A stretch of 64,000 nt of DNA from Lamellibrachia satsuma (Eukaryota; Annelida; Polychaeta; Sabellida; Siboglinidae): NCBI GenBank assembly GCA_033239005.1, contig BSQZ01000029.1:2626501-2690500 (forward strand), written 5' to 3'. The position numbers were made by a program, and so were the translations under genes. Numbering within the stretch: the stretch's first letter is position 1; the number at the start of each line of letters is the position of its first letter. Of this stretch, positions 24,327 through 35,413 are shown in pieces. Under the pieces are notes generated by a model. It saw nothing but the letters and a program-made list of their open reading frames with translations, was not told the DNA's origin and searched no databases.

Positions 24327-24636
24327 CCCTATTTGAATAAGCTGCATACAATTATCTATGCATACTAGATATATTATTTTCATATAAATTTATCTACTAA
24401 TAATCATAGTTTATGTATGTAAAAACAATTCTGAGTTATGAATATAATTGTGCCCCAGGTCACCAGCCTTATTTTTAATTATGAGGTCTATGATTGTAAT
24501 CATCATTGTATCCGGTAAAAAAACTGTGAATTAACATGCTGCTATATAACAGTGACATGAAGTTTTTCATTCTCATATTTAAAATATTTGTTACACTATA
24601 GTCCGGCAGTGAAACGCCTTTTTGAAGGTGGACCGT

Positions 24637-24930
24637 ACATTTTTGTGACCTAACCTTCTACGTCAATAATCCGACGGATGCCACCCTGGCACCCTTGAGC
24701 GTTTTTGTATAAACCCATTAATATGCAAATTAGTCCTTGCCATTAAAATAAATACACTGTACTACTTTCCTCAATATATCGAATTGTAAACATCCAAACA
24801 ATCAAAATGAGGTGTCCAAACGCATGTTTTCATGGTATCTCGTTATGATTACATCAATGAACAAATTAATATATGCAAATTTGTCTCATGAATATGCAAA
24901 TTGGTTCTGACTACTATAACCTCAAGATTT
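24637..24930 (+). repeat. left terminal inverted repeat of the nuclease element
   Basis: Pairs with 27377-27665 over its whole length with scattered mismatches and small indels. It contains repeated ATATGCAAATT octamer-like words. Confidence 0.85.
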
Positions 24931-25195
24931 TCATTTATATTTCCTCAAGAAATCGTCACAATCTATCAAATGGGGTGTCTTAATCCATGTTTTCAGGATC
25001 GCTAATTTCAGCTATGCTATATAGAATATTGATGCTGTTTTGTAGTGGTGAAAATTTTTGTGGTGAGGTGTAGATAGCATGATTTCACAATGGCAGATGA
25101 AGGGTAAAAAAAAAGACGATCGTTCATCGAATAACATATTATGTCTTTCGCATTTCCGTGTTTTGACCCTTCGAGGTGGTTGCTAAGGAAAAGAC

Positions 25196-27365
25196 AGATG
25201 TGATATATTCATCATGATAGTGTTCATCCAGGCTGGATGCGAAGGTGACTGGCCGTTGCATCTTTGGGCTGTGACAAAAATGTTCCCATACTTTTTTGTC
25301 GCCGGACACCAAAACTATGCTAGATATGGGCTGTACTACCTTCACTCGATGGAGAGGCTTTACGATGACATTCTTGAAAGGTTAATGAACATGTAATGCG
25401 TCACAAGAAAGGTTTATGGAACGGCATCTGATTGGAGTCAACTTTCATGCGCCATGGTCATGGCCCACATGGAATCGTTGGAATTACGATGAAACCATCT
25501 GCACTGAAGAAATGGGCCTACAGTATGCACACGTGTAGTCAGATTGTCCATGACCTTACAGATATGTCGGAGAGTGACTATCCACAAAGAAGAGAAGGCA
25601 TCTAGTATACGATCGGATGAGGAGGACAGAAAAGATAAGGGAAAGCTCCAGTCCTATATCGATCCTCTCGATCCGGCCGATCATCCGGATAGGGTCAATA
25701 ACATTGTCTCAGGCAGAATTGGGCCAAAGAATGTGAATGCGCCAAATGCGGTTGAAATAGGAAGAACACAGATGCGTTCCTTTGAAGAAAGCTGGCAAGA
25801 AGGATTCAATGCAACGTTGTCTAAAGAGGTCGTGACCATGGCAGTGAACGGAAAGTTTTGCAAGTGGGAGCTTCGGCAGTATGCGATGTAAATATAATCT
25901 ACTTGAGTGATAGGAATGAAACAATCTCTCGACATCAAGCTCAGTGACTTTCTACAGTAAGAGCTTGCACCAGTGCCAACATCAATATTCACAGAGAATG
26001 GAGAGATTAGAATAGCAGAGGACAAAGGCGACACTAAAGAAGAATCTCCAGGTAGAAACCTCATCGAGACTGGCTCCCCAGCCTGATGTTACAATCATTG
26101 ATGGCTGTGCGATCCTCTGGATCATTCATGGGCCTAACAGGGGAACTGTGTGAGACTTTGTAGACAGTTTCACTAGGTCACATCTTTGGGTAGGTAGAAA
26201 AGTATAATATATACTTGGTATTCGACAGATACCATGATTTTAGCATCAAGAGCGGAACATGATTAGCTAGAGCTGGCCAACAGGCTAGCAGATGGAACAA
26301 GCACAAGCTGAGTCTGCAGACCCCGCTACCACCACAGAAGGTTGTTCTTACTGTGACTGAAAACAAGGTTCAGCTGATTGAAATAATTTGTCATCTTTTG
26401 ATCGTGGAAAGTCAACAAGGAAAGCCGGCCAACCACAGGCTTGTCGTTACAGGCCAGGAATCTTCCCCAACGGATATTCATCGAGGGTTGCAAAGGTGTC
26501 GTGATGATCTGAAGACGACACTTGAGGAGGCAGATGTCATCATGAGTGGCTAAAGTTGCCAAAGATGGAGTGGAAAGCATCAAGGTCCTTTGTGATTATA
26601 CATATGTATTTATCTTGCTTGTATATCACTTCACTGAACTTCAACTTCAGTGCAGTCTGACAATGGAAAGCACCAGTTCAGGACGAGCCGAGATAGATAT
26701 TGGGGCCACTGCAAGAAAACATGAAGGAATCGTCAGACAACTACCAGCTGCACACGCTCTCTCCGGATGCGACACAGTTGCGCAGTTGTGGGGCAGAGGG
26801 AAAAGGCACTGCAATAAAGGCTCTAGAAGCTGGCCACTCTCTTTGCAAACTTGGTGAGGTTGATGTGTGTATCGACTAGGCAGTTGCTGAGGCCACTGGG
26901 TTTATCACTGCGTGTTATGGAACAAAGGAAAGAAACAGCATGTCTGATGTTCGCAATGACGTGTGGGCTACAAAGATGGGGAAGCCAAAGGTTACAACAA
27001 TGCCAGACCTGAAGGTTCTGCCATCTACCACCGAAGCCTTTGAACAAAACGTATGGCACGCTCATATTCAGACTGCAATATGGAAGTCGGAAACACCAAC
27101 TTTGGATCCAACAAAGTATGGCTGGGCACGTGATGAAGCATCGAGGTCACTAATTCTGATTATGTTGTTGCCTAATGTCGCCCTTGCACTATCTGATGTT
27201 TTAGAGATGATTCGTTGTGGTGATTTCTCAGACAAGCTGTGCTACACAGTGCAATGTCGGTGTACAGCAACCAAAGTACCAGTTTTCTGTGCTTGTAGGG
27301 GAGAAATGGGCTGCAGGAATGAACAAACACAGGTAGCTGCAACATATGCCGGTAATGAAAACTGA
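25196..27365 (+). pseudogene. decayed PIN/XPG-like nuclease gene of a transposable element
   Basis: Conserved blocks appear in order but in shifting frames: AGCEGDWPLHLWAVTKMFPY (from about 25229), MRHKKGLWNGI and GITMKPSALKKWA, then IDPLDPADHPDRVNNIVSG and FEESWQEGFNATLSKEVV, then VTIIDGCAILWIIH (about 26070), YNIYLVFDRYHDFSIKSG, VVLTVTENKVQLIEIICHLL, EEADVIMSG (about 26525), and LPAAHALSGCDTVAQLWGRG. The last stretch, 26940-27365, has PSTTEAFEQNVWHAHIQTAI and a cysteine-rich tail. The EADVI and C-D-x-T-x-VF clusters, followed by HALSGCDT, resemble the acidic centre of PIN/FEN-like nucleases. I recall this architecture as a multicopy family of uncharacterised proteins in corals and other invertebrates. 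At least five stops or frameshifts make it a pseudogene. The true start is unknown, and the stop lies only about 10 bp from the right inverted repeat. Confidence 0.72.
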
Positions 27366-27376
27366 TTCTAATGAGT

Positions 27377-27665
27377 GAGGGTATAGTGGTCAGAGCTAAT
27401 TTGCATATTCATGTGACAAATTTGCATATTATAATTTGTTCATTGACATAATAATAAGAGACTGTGAAAACATTCATTTGGACATCATATTTTGATTGTT
27501 TGGGTGTTTACTATTAGAGATATTCAGGAAAGTAGTATTTATTTTAATGGTGATGACTAATTTACATATTAATGGGTGTATGCAAAACGCTCAAGAGTGC
27601 CAGGGTGGCATCCGTCGGATTTTTGACTTGGAAGGTTTGAATGTCACAAAAATGCAAAAAAAAAC
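27377..27665 (-). repeat. right terminal inverted repeat of the nuclease element
   Basis: Inverted partner of 24637-24930. It starts just after the gene's stop codon and ends at the junction with LINE A. Confidence 0.85.
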
Positions 27666-27702
27666 ATCATGCAGACCTCACTGCATGCTTCACTGGCCAA
27701 TT

Positions 27703-28106
27703 TGAATTGAATTTCCTTAACATTAACAATCATTTGATCATTAAACTGTACATTGCTACAGTACTCTTCTTGATGTTGGCTGGAGAGCCAGGTATAGAGT
27801 TAAGTAGGGACTGGTAATGATGAAGCCATATATTCTTTACATTTTCCGCACCTGAAGCACCACCGACATTGCTAGGATTTGGCAACCTGGCATTATTCAT
27901 TAATTTTTATGTCCTTCCAGAAGTTTTTGAAGTCATTATTGTATGGTTTAGCTTTAAGAATTTCAGCATTTTTTTCACAAAGGCTTGCGTTTAAAATAAG
28001 CACGTATAATTTTCATTATATCATACAAGGGACCATGGCGAGGACTCCCAACAGACCACCAGATAAGAAAAGATTCTCTAGCAGCTTGATGGGAGTCACT
28101 GACCAG
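27703..28106 (-). mobile_element. LINE 'A', linker between endonuclease and RT
   Basis: The minus-strand frames read VSDSHQAARESFLIWWS, GPLYDIMKIIRAYFK, NDFKNFWKDIK and, toward 27703, NDQMIVNVKEIQFKL. These match the region between the EN domain and RT in this LINE type. It continues, after the Harbinger insertion, from the GWNDL-like end at 29430. About 70-80 codons that should separate this part from the RT piece at 23596 are missing or unrecognisable. Confidence 0.72.
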
Positions 28107-29426
28107 GGGCCGGTTTCATGTCGCCTACTTAGCGGCTAAGAAAGTTTACTTAGCACTAAGATGACTGTCTTATGAATTTACGCGTTTCATGTCATCTACT
28201 TAGACTACGCAGTGGGCGCAACACCCTACTTAGCCTGCGCCTCCTACCCCCTTGGCATAAGTCAACTAAGTAGTTCTTAGGGACTTTCAAAATGGCGGCT
28301 CTCCGACAAGTACGTCGACTAAATGACGCAGCAAGATGAGGATTACGCTGGAATGGAGTGTTTAGAGACAAAACACACCCTTTCTAAATGTACGTTGATG
28401 TCAAGTGTTTAATAGGTACCGTTTTTGTCGTGATGACATCATAGACTTAGTCGATTTGACCGCTGACAACGTTTTTATTTCTACACAAAAAGGCTGGCTC
28501 ACAGCAACGCTCCAAAGTCTTGTCGCCTTGCGCTTATTTGCGTGTACAATATAATAACTTTTAAGTGGTTGTCGGCGATTTTGTTTGGCATTAGCAACTA
28601 GCAAGGGAACAGTGTCTAAAGCAGACCACAGAGTGGCTGCTTCGTTCGCCCGACTCGTACCGCGATACGTTCTCTTCCACGAACACTTGACACATCAGCA
28701 GGTTTCCTCATTAAGGGTTGTAAAACTGCACAAGAGACTGGAACTGTCATTCATCAAGCTGTGAAGCAGACCGTTCACTGAAAATTTTGGATAAGAACAT
28801 GGAAAACTGTATTCTAGTTGCCTACAAGCTACAGCGTTGACAACTGTGAATTTATAATGAATTAATAATTAATGTATTGAACTTTCATTAAAAAAACCTT
28901 ATGAACGTTAATAAAATAAGTTGTGTTAATCAGACTGTGCTTTTCTTTTTGATAACTTTAATACAATAATAAACACTGGAAGTCTGATAATTATTTGGAC
29001 ACTGACAATATTGAATGGCATAGGCCTGTTTGCAGACCTCCTTAAACGATGTATATAGCCGGCATAGTAAATAATAAGCAATCGCTTTCTGTTTTTTTCG
29101 CAGATTGGTCGCATTGTTCCTCAATTTATACTGTAAAATTGTGGCATGCTGCGAGTATTAACGCTGTCGACTGTGTCGCGTGCTTTCGCCATGTCACTAA
29201 CGGGATAATGGGAAGGGGAATCCCGGGGATTGCCCGTTGATAACGACTCATCTAACCACGTGATAGCCTTACGCGCATTCTTAGCTAAGAAATAGGTCAA
29301 GCGTGCTACATAAAACTCGACTTACTTAGTTTTACGCAACTACTTAGCTATGCAAAATTTTGAGTTTACGCACTGGCGTAGTGCTAAGTAACTGCGTAGT
29401 TTAAGTAGGCGACATGAAACCGGCCC
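28107..29426 (+). mobile_element. PIF/Harbinger-like DNA transposon (defective)
   Basis: Perfect inverted termini of about 26 bp: GGGCCGGTTTCATGTCGCCT on the left and its complement ending CCGGCCC on the right. Both are flanked by CAG (28104-28106 and 29427-29429), a 3-bp target duplication as made by Harbinger transposases. The interior keeps only the transposase N-terminal region, and the DDE part appears deleted. The element sits inside LINE A, whose frame is recognisable on both sides. Confidence 0.85.
28402..28775 (+). pseudogene. Harbinger transposase, N-terminal remnant
   Basis: On the + strand a frame from about 28408 reads FNRYRFCRDDIIDLVDL, then LTATLQSLVALRLFACT. After a stop and frameshift come VVVGDFVW and LATSKGTVSKADHRVAASFA followed by RLVPRYV. 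RYRF-x-R-x-x-I, then L-x-x-LRFFA, then S-x-x-TVS-x-x-x-HRV is the usual helical N-terminal order of PIF/Harbinger transposases. The catalytic DDE domain is not visible downstream. The product cannot be functional. Confidence 0.62.
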
Positions 29427-30394
29427 CAGGTCGTTCCAGCCAAGAACAGTATACTTAGAAGATGTGTTGCTAGCCTTAGTAGGGATTGCCTTGGCAGCGT
29501 CCTTGAGTGATTTTATAATATCGTTGTAAAGTTTGCATGGCAAAGTGCGATGGGCTTCATCATTACAATTAGGGTTAGTACAGCTTAAAGGGGTACGTCA
29601 ATAGCAGATAAAAGCAAACCAATTTGTGTATGATAGTTATGGAGATCCTGCGGGAGCAGCATTCCACACAGGACAAGGTGGTTGAATTGACTCCTGTATG
29701 GGGGGGGCCTCTGAAGAAGTTAATAACTTGGCAGATATAGTAAAGCATAGAAGTAAGTGGTCGGAAGAGACACAGTCATATTTAACTTCCATATCAGAGA
29801 TTGATGAGTGACAGGAGTGGGTGGTGAGCTCGTGGTCGAGTCAGCTCCTTGAGCCGTGCACATTACTAACATAAGTAAAAGCATCAGAGGGGAGAAACAA
29901 TGTGTCACTTGGAATAAGGTGACAGTCGTTTGTAAAAGCATAGAGAAATGACTGAGCTTCTTATATATCTTAATATCCGCATTAAAATCACCAATGATGA
30001 ATATATTGGATGATTCAGATGATTCGCTTATGGCCTGGATTTTGCCTAAAATTTTGTCTTTATATTCATCATAGCATTGTCATCAGTCTGATATGGTAGG
30101 TAGATGTTAAGAAGTAGAATAGTGGCATTAGAGCTGGTAATTTTTAGACCTAGGAGTCTCTTCTCATCAACATAAACCAACGGTTTAATAAAGGGGTCGA
30201 GCGAATGCCTCCATAAAAAGCAGAGCCCACCCTGAGGACGTCCACTCAAACCATCACTGTAATCAATGGAACTAATTCCACTGGCGTTAAAGTCAGAGTG
30301 AACAGAATTAAGAAAAGAAAGGCTCTGTTTAGAGAGCCAGTGTTCCTGCACAGCAAGTATATCTAAAGAGTTTAAAATGTCAACCACGTTATGT
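29427..30394 (-). mobile_element. LINE 'A', AP-type endonuclease domain
   Basis: The minus-strand frame 30387-30046 reads VVDILNSLDILAVQEHWLS (catalytic Glu in QEHW), GRPQGGLCFLWRHSLDPFI and LLLNIYLPYQTDD. Past a frameshift come FIIGDFNADI (about 29974-29991), FLPSDAFTYVSNVHGSRSWL and VSSDHLLLCF (29757-29773). E..., GDFN and SDH in this order define the exonuclease-endonuclease-phosphatase fold used to nick target DNA. The element is 5'-truncated: the first part of EN and any ORF1 are replaced by another LINE at 30395. The reading ends at GWNDL at the Harbinger insertion. Confidence 0.85.
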
Positions 30395-30765
30395 TGTCCA
30401 GTCAGCTTTTTGTTCTTTTCTTATCCTCCCGGGTGCCTTGCAGGATGGTTTATGAGATGGTGTTGTGCTAAATGATGTGGCCAAACCAGGAGAGCTTGCA
30501 TCATTTCACTGTTGACAACAAGGGCTCTTGTTTTCTAGTGAGGGAGTCCAGTTCATCTGTTGTGTGCTTAGTGTAAAAATAAAGAGGAGTCTCCTGAAGC
30601 ATTTAATTTCAAATGCATGTGCTCATACCTCTGTTTCTGCTGTCAGTATCCTGCTCTTGCATTGCAAAGTTGTGGTTAAATTTCCCAGAACTTCCGTAGT
30701 AACGCTTATTTTCCATTGTGAAGTTGGCCTTTCTGATGCATGCACAGCAGACTGCACCTGTTGAG
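30395..30765 (-). mobile_element. LINE 'C' fragment, C-terminal end of ORF2
   Basis: The minus-strand reading, with several stops, gives TAETEV, AFEIKCFRRLLFIFTL, LSWFGHII, TILQGTREDKKRTKS and LDNIT. FENKC-x-RRLL...W-x-GHV...TILQGT is the C-terminal signature of a different invertebrate LINE group from LINE A. It directly abuts LINE A at 30395. Confidence 0.7.
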
Positions 30766-30769
30766 CTTT

Positions 30770-32045
30770 GTGGTCACTTCCATCTGGAGTCATATCTGGA
30801 AAGTGCATTGTCCCCAAGTCTGCAAGTTCTAAGTTGAATCCTGGTGAAAGCTCAGCAAGAGCAGCCTTTTGTTATTGACTGACAATGTGTATGCAGTAGT
30901 TGTAGAAGGGCATGCTAATGTCAAGGCATTATTTGCATCCAATAGCCTATGAGGTTGATGTAAAAGTAAAGGTTGTAGCCAAGAGATAACTACGTCTCTC
31001 AACACGTAGAGATAACTACATGTTGAGAGAACACTTACAAGGTTATGTGCTGATGTGATGCCGAAAGTGTGATCTAAACTACACCAAATCTGAATTACAA
31101 TTACATCACCCCAGAATATATATTTGAAATAACATAGTTGAAGGTGATATGCATATGCACGAATAACATGTATTGCATCTGCAAATAATGTTTATACCAT
31201 ATATGCATTTTTCATTTTAGTCGTTAAAAGCCGGTTTATAATATAATTAATGTTTACCAAAGGTAAACATGTGTCACTAATTAAAATTTTAAAGTGGATA
31301 CCTCTGGCAAAAGTTGCACAAGCAGGCTAGAATAGAATGTTGCAGTGGATACTAAGTAGGTTTGATTTTTTACAATTGGAAATGAGACTAGCAAAAAATC
31401 TAGCGAAAAAATCGAATTGAAGAGGAACCTTTATAGACCTATTTACTAAATTAACAAGAACTTTGTTCAGTGCCAAACTGCTACATATGTCAACAAACTC
31501 AATAGATGCCTGGTATGTTACTCTGTTACTTTATGTAGGTATTACTTTGTATAAACATATGTTATAACATGCTAAACTTAATATTTTTGGTATGTCTGCA
31601 CACAAAAATTATTTATTTTGTCTGATGTTTCCCCCCAAATCTATTCTTAAGCTGTATCATTTTAATTGAGAATAGATGCAGCTGTGTTTTTTCTTTCATG
31701 GAAAGAGAGTAGGGGTGTTAATTTATTTAGTTTAATTCATTAGGGTGGCTGCTACAATAGCAATCAAATATGGTCTTTGTGGCAGTCTCCCTGACCCATT
31801 GAAACACGTTTCTTTTTAAACCGCAGTTAGCTGATGGTGAATGTATGAGTGTTACAGGTTTTTTCAATTACAATAAACAGTTAGTGCAATGTTTATTTTA
31901 CATAAGATATTTGAATTTAAACTTAGAAATTGTTATGAATGACACTGTTTGTAATCGCTAACTGCGACAGTATTATGCTGTATAAATTTGGGTCAAACCT
32001 TTCCGATTCCAATTACCATTTTATGTTGTGCTATCTACTTTGTTT
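30770..32045. other. intergenic with one strong hairpin
   Basis: No gene was recognised. CTCTCAACACGTAG (30996-31009) pairs with CTACATGTTGAGAG (31016-31029) with one mismatch and a 6-bp loop. AGAGATAACTAC is duplicated around it. Confidence 0.5.
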
Positions 32046-32050
32046 GTTTA

Positions 32051-32385
32051 GCAGTGGACAATGGTGAACTTTCTTGTTGCTATTGACTGCCTTCAAGGGC
32101 AGTGGACATTAATGAATTTTCTTGTTGCCATTGGCTGCCGTCAAGGGCAGTGGACAATGGTGAACTTTCTTGTTGCAGTTGGCTGCAGTCAAGGACAATG
32201 GAAAGTGGTGAACTTTTTAGTTGCCACTGGCTACATTCAAAGTCAAGGACAATTCACAATGGTGAACTTTTTTGTTGCTGTTGGGTGTAATCAAAGTCAT
32301 TGATAATGGTGAACCTTCTTGTTGCCATTGGCTGCAATCAACTTGAAAGGCAATGGACAGTGTTGAACTTTCTTATACAGTATTG
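32051..32385. repeat. 48-bp minisatellite, about seven copies
   Basis: The unit starts GCAGTGGACAATGGTGAACT (32051, 32099, 32147 and so on). At 48 bp it preserves the frame and reads MVNFLVAIGCRQGQWT-like 16-residue repeats on +. Later copies are degenerate. It is most simply satellite DNA. Confidence 0.92.
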
Positions 32386-32776
32386 TAATAAGGCATCAGT
32401 TTGGTGTCTTCTGTTGCAACAATTCAAGTGTGTAAAATTGTGGTGTTTTCTCACCATGATGACATGGCCAAACATTGCAGATTTGGCATTGTTATTAACG
32501 CTTGTCATTGTGGCCAGAAGTTGTGGCATGAAGCTTGGCGAAGCTGAAATTTGTTGGCAATTGAGTTTGATGCAGATTCCTAAGAACATTTCAGCTGTCT
32601 TCAGTAATTGCCATTTACGTTGGAAGTTGATTGTTTGACAGTGGTCATTTGCCTCAGTAAAGTTGTATGTTCCTAGGCCAGACAGTGTGCATGAGATATA
32701 TCTTCTGCAATTCTAAAACTCGACATACTTGGTATGTGTGTTTGTCTGTTGCTAGTGTAACCACCTTTAATAGTAG

Positions 32777-33351
32777 TGTCGTAGGGGAATTTAGTCTCTA
32801 AATATTATGACAACGAGGGGGTAGCAATATAAAGGATTAACAAACAAAAACTTCAGTATTAACCAGCCTTAATCTTTATTATAACAATCAATATTAAACC
32901 CTGACAGTTTATCAGTTCCAGCCAAGCTTACAACACCTATCAGCAACTCACCAGGGTACCCAGCCCTTGACTGAGAGGGAAACCCTCCTCAGCCTACTCC
33001 ACTGCCTGTCTGCAACTTCACTGTCTTTCTCCCTGTCTACAACACTATAAAACATCCAACCCTGGCTGACCAAACACTCACTAACCAATCATTATCTCTC
33101 ACTTCCCTGCATTCTAGTTTGAACAGACGAACTAACACCACATGTTTCTCATGAGGCAAAAACACTTAATACTTATCAATCTGGTGACACTGGAACTTGT
33201 CCCTTATCTAACATCCCAGAACTGACACCCCAGAACTGACACTGGCAGGGTACTTTTATCAAACTGAATAAAACTTATATCGAACTGATGAAATAACAAT
33301 TATATTATAAAACTGATTAGTTAACAATTATATTATAATGAGCCTTACACA
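32777..33351 (-). mobile_element. LTR-like sequence (possible Gypsy-type LTR)
   Basis: Read on the minus strand it starts TGTGTAAGGCTCAT and ends CTACGACA (TG...CA). Toward its end it holds a polyadenylation-type word (ATAATAAAGATT) and CTCGTTGTCATAATATTTAG. Just upstream, in the same orientation, is a purine-rich GAGCGGGTGGATGA that resembles a polypurine tract. A deleted relative of the same sequence is at 35414-35495. No gag or pol was found between them. Confidence 0.5.
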
Positions 33352-33849
33352 TCATCCACCCGCTCAACTAAAAATTGTCCTAGAATTTTTATATAATTAT
33401 TGCAAATAATAAGTACTAATGCTTCACAAAATATGACCAGCACATAATATAACCACAACAAGTCTAAGCGTCTGGTGATTAGTCAGACACTAGACCTGTA
33501 TTAAATATATAAATAACTTAGCTATATAACTATATAATTATCATTCATAATCCAGAATGTTAAAAAATAAATGTATCTTTGTAGACAATGCCACATATGT
33601 ATGCATGCCAAAGCACACACAGAAAGGTTCTCACATCTCCCTAAGCTCAGACCTTCCACCATTTTACCCAAAAAAAGTAGAAGATCCTCTTCCTGTAAAA
33701 AAAGACAAGACTTTCTCGAAAAAAGCAAAAAAAATTATGATACCAAATAACAATGTGAAGAACATAACAAACATTATATACAGTTTATTTACTGTGTCCT
33801 GGCTGCACACTCAGGTCTCAGACGACCGGTCTGTGGTCCTCGTTGTACA

Positions 33850-34730
33850 CCATGGTGACATGCTTCGCTGTGGAGATGAAGTCTTTTGAAGGCCTGAACT
33901 GGTGGCACTCGCAGTCCACATTGATTTTGCAGTGCAGCAGGCTACACAGCGTCTCTGCACCTAGTGATGCCCGGAACTGCCATCTTCATTCTCAAACAGG
34001 AGAAGTGCTGAGTAATCTTGCTGTCCGGGAAGATCTCCTTTACCAAACTTTGTAAAGTAGTCACCAGTGGCAAAGGCAAGATTGTGTTCACACACAAACT
34101 GGCAGAACAAAAGTTCCGCTTTTGTGACCTAAAAAGAAAGGAATTACACAAAAACAAATACTGTATACAAGCTTGGTTCCCATACTATCCTACTACAGTA
34201 GTAGTAGTAGTAAGATAGAAAGAAATTAAATAAACAATAATGCATGTAGTTATGTCCCAAATCATGTATGCCGTTTATTACTGTTATTCTTTACTCTTGG
34301 AGTAATATATGTTTGCCAGAGAATATTATACTCCATTTAAAAAAGTATATAGAAACATTGGAACAAGATATTGGCTAATTATAAAAGGCTAATCAGTAAC
34401 CTTGCAAATGCCCATTATTTGTAAGTGTACCTGGTCATCTTGTGAAGTGGCAGAATGATTGCGAAGACCAGTCGGGTGAGCCTGTATCCCCAAAGATTTG
34501 GCATCCTCCAGTTTCTGGTAGTGTTTCTTCCTGGCCTGGTGCTTGGTGATGTCACTCTTGCCACCGTGTACTGTGCTGAAATCTTGGTTGCAGTATTTGC
34601 AACGGACACTTCCCTCGACGCTTTTGGTGATCCACAGGAACTTGAAGGTGTATTTGTCTCAAAATTTTGCGTTGTACTGTTTCTTTTTTGGCAGTGGATT
34701 GCCTCTGTTCTCTCCTCTCCTTTTACCCAT
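33850..34730 (-). pseudogene. broken two-exon zinc-finger gene (BED/C2H2-like)
   Basis: Exon 1 (34730-34431) starts MGKRRGENRGNPLPKKKQYN, has an in-frame stop at 34659-34661, then VRCKYCNQDFSTVHGGKSDI followed by TKHQARKKH. This is a C-x2-C-x16-H-x5-H finger with the DFS-x-x-HGGK-x-DI pattern. It ends at CAG|GTACAC, phase 0. Exon 2 starts at 34138 after a T-rich acceptor and reads VTKAELLFCQFVCEHNLAFA. Past a frameshift comes KEIFPDSKITQHFSCLRMK. The finger followed by an AE-x-x-FAxF-x-x-EHN-x-PF block and a FPDS-x-I-x-x-x-F-x-x-x-RTK block is a multicopy animal family related to hAT/BED transposase-like proteins. The stop, frameshift and poor C terminus make it a pseudogene. It lies between the two LTR-like repeats. 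Confidence 0.65.
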
Positions 34731-35413
34731 CTTACTTCATGGCACAAGGAAACAACTATTAACAACTAACAAAACTTTCTTTAACAACGAACAAAACCTT
34801 AAAACGACGATAACACAAACTATAAATGACTTTTTCACAAGGATTTGAATTCTCGGTAATCGGAGACTTTAAAAATGGCGAGGTGAAAATATATGGAGAA
34901 AATGTTTTACTGCATTCTCATTCGTTGAAAAACATAATGTGCCACCAAATGGCAGAGTTTCAAACCATTCAATAGAACCTTTTAATTTTCACGTCTCGGA
35001 GTGCTGTGATCATCAGCCAAGTCCAAAAAATGCTGAAGGTTTTCAAAACACTGGAAAAGCGGAAGATTTTCTCAAAAACCAGAAAAAGTCGAAGATCTTC
35101 CGATAAAGCGAAAGACTTGGAAGTTCTGTAAGCTGGAAGAAAGTTCATATTAAAAACACAGTGTCCATAGGTGATGTAGAACATTTTTGGCCATACATAA
35201 TCCTCATATATGAGACAGTAGAATAAGAAAAATAAACTGAAGAATAATTATTTAAGTCCTGGATTAGAGACCTTTTTCATCTCACCTCACAATGATTGTC
35301 TACCGAAGGTAAAGTAATCGGAGTACATAAATCAATATATGCCTCACTTAGATTACATATCCTGCCTTCTTTCCGTCTTTCTATGCTGCGTGTACCCGGA
35401 TTATCCACCGATT

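Larger units (their letters stand above)
24605..27702 (+). mobile_element. 3.1-kb element with about 300-bp terminal inverted repeats, carrying a PIN-like nuclease gene
   Basis: The sequence 24637-24930 reappears in inverted orientation at 27377-27665. Shared words in matching order are ATCCGACGGATGCCACCCTG, CTTGAGCGTTTT, CCATTAATATG, TATGCAAATTTGTC and ATGAATATGCAAATT. Weaker pairing (GGC(C)AGTGAA) extends the arms to about 24605 and 27702. Between them lies one decayed + strand gene. Outside the right arm the minus-strand LINE A frame resumes at once, so the unit inserted into that LINE. No clean target duplication could be identified. The family of transposon is not clear to me. Confidence 0.8.
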
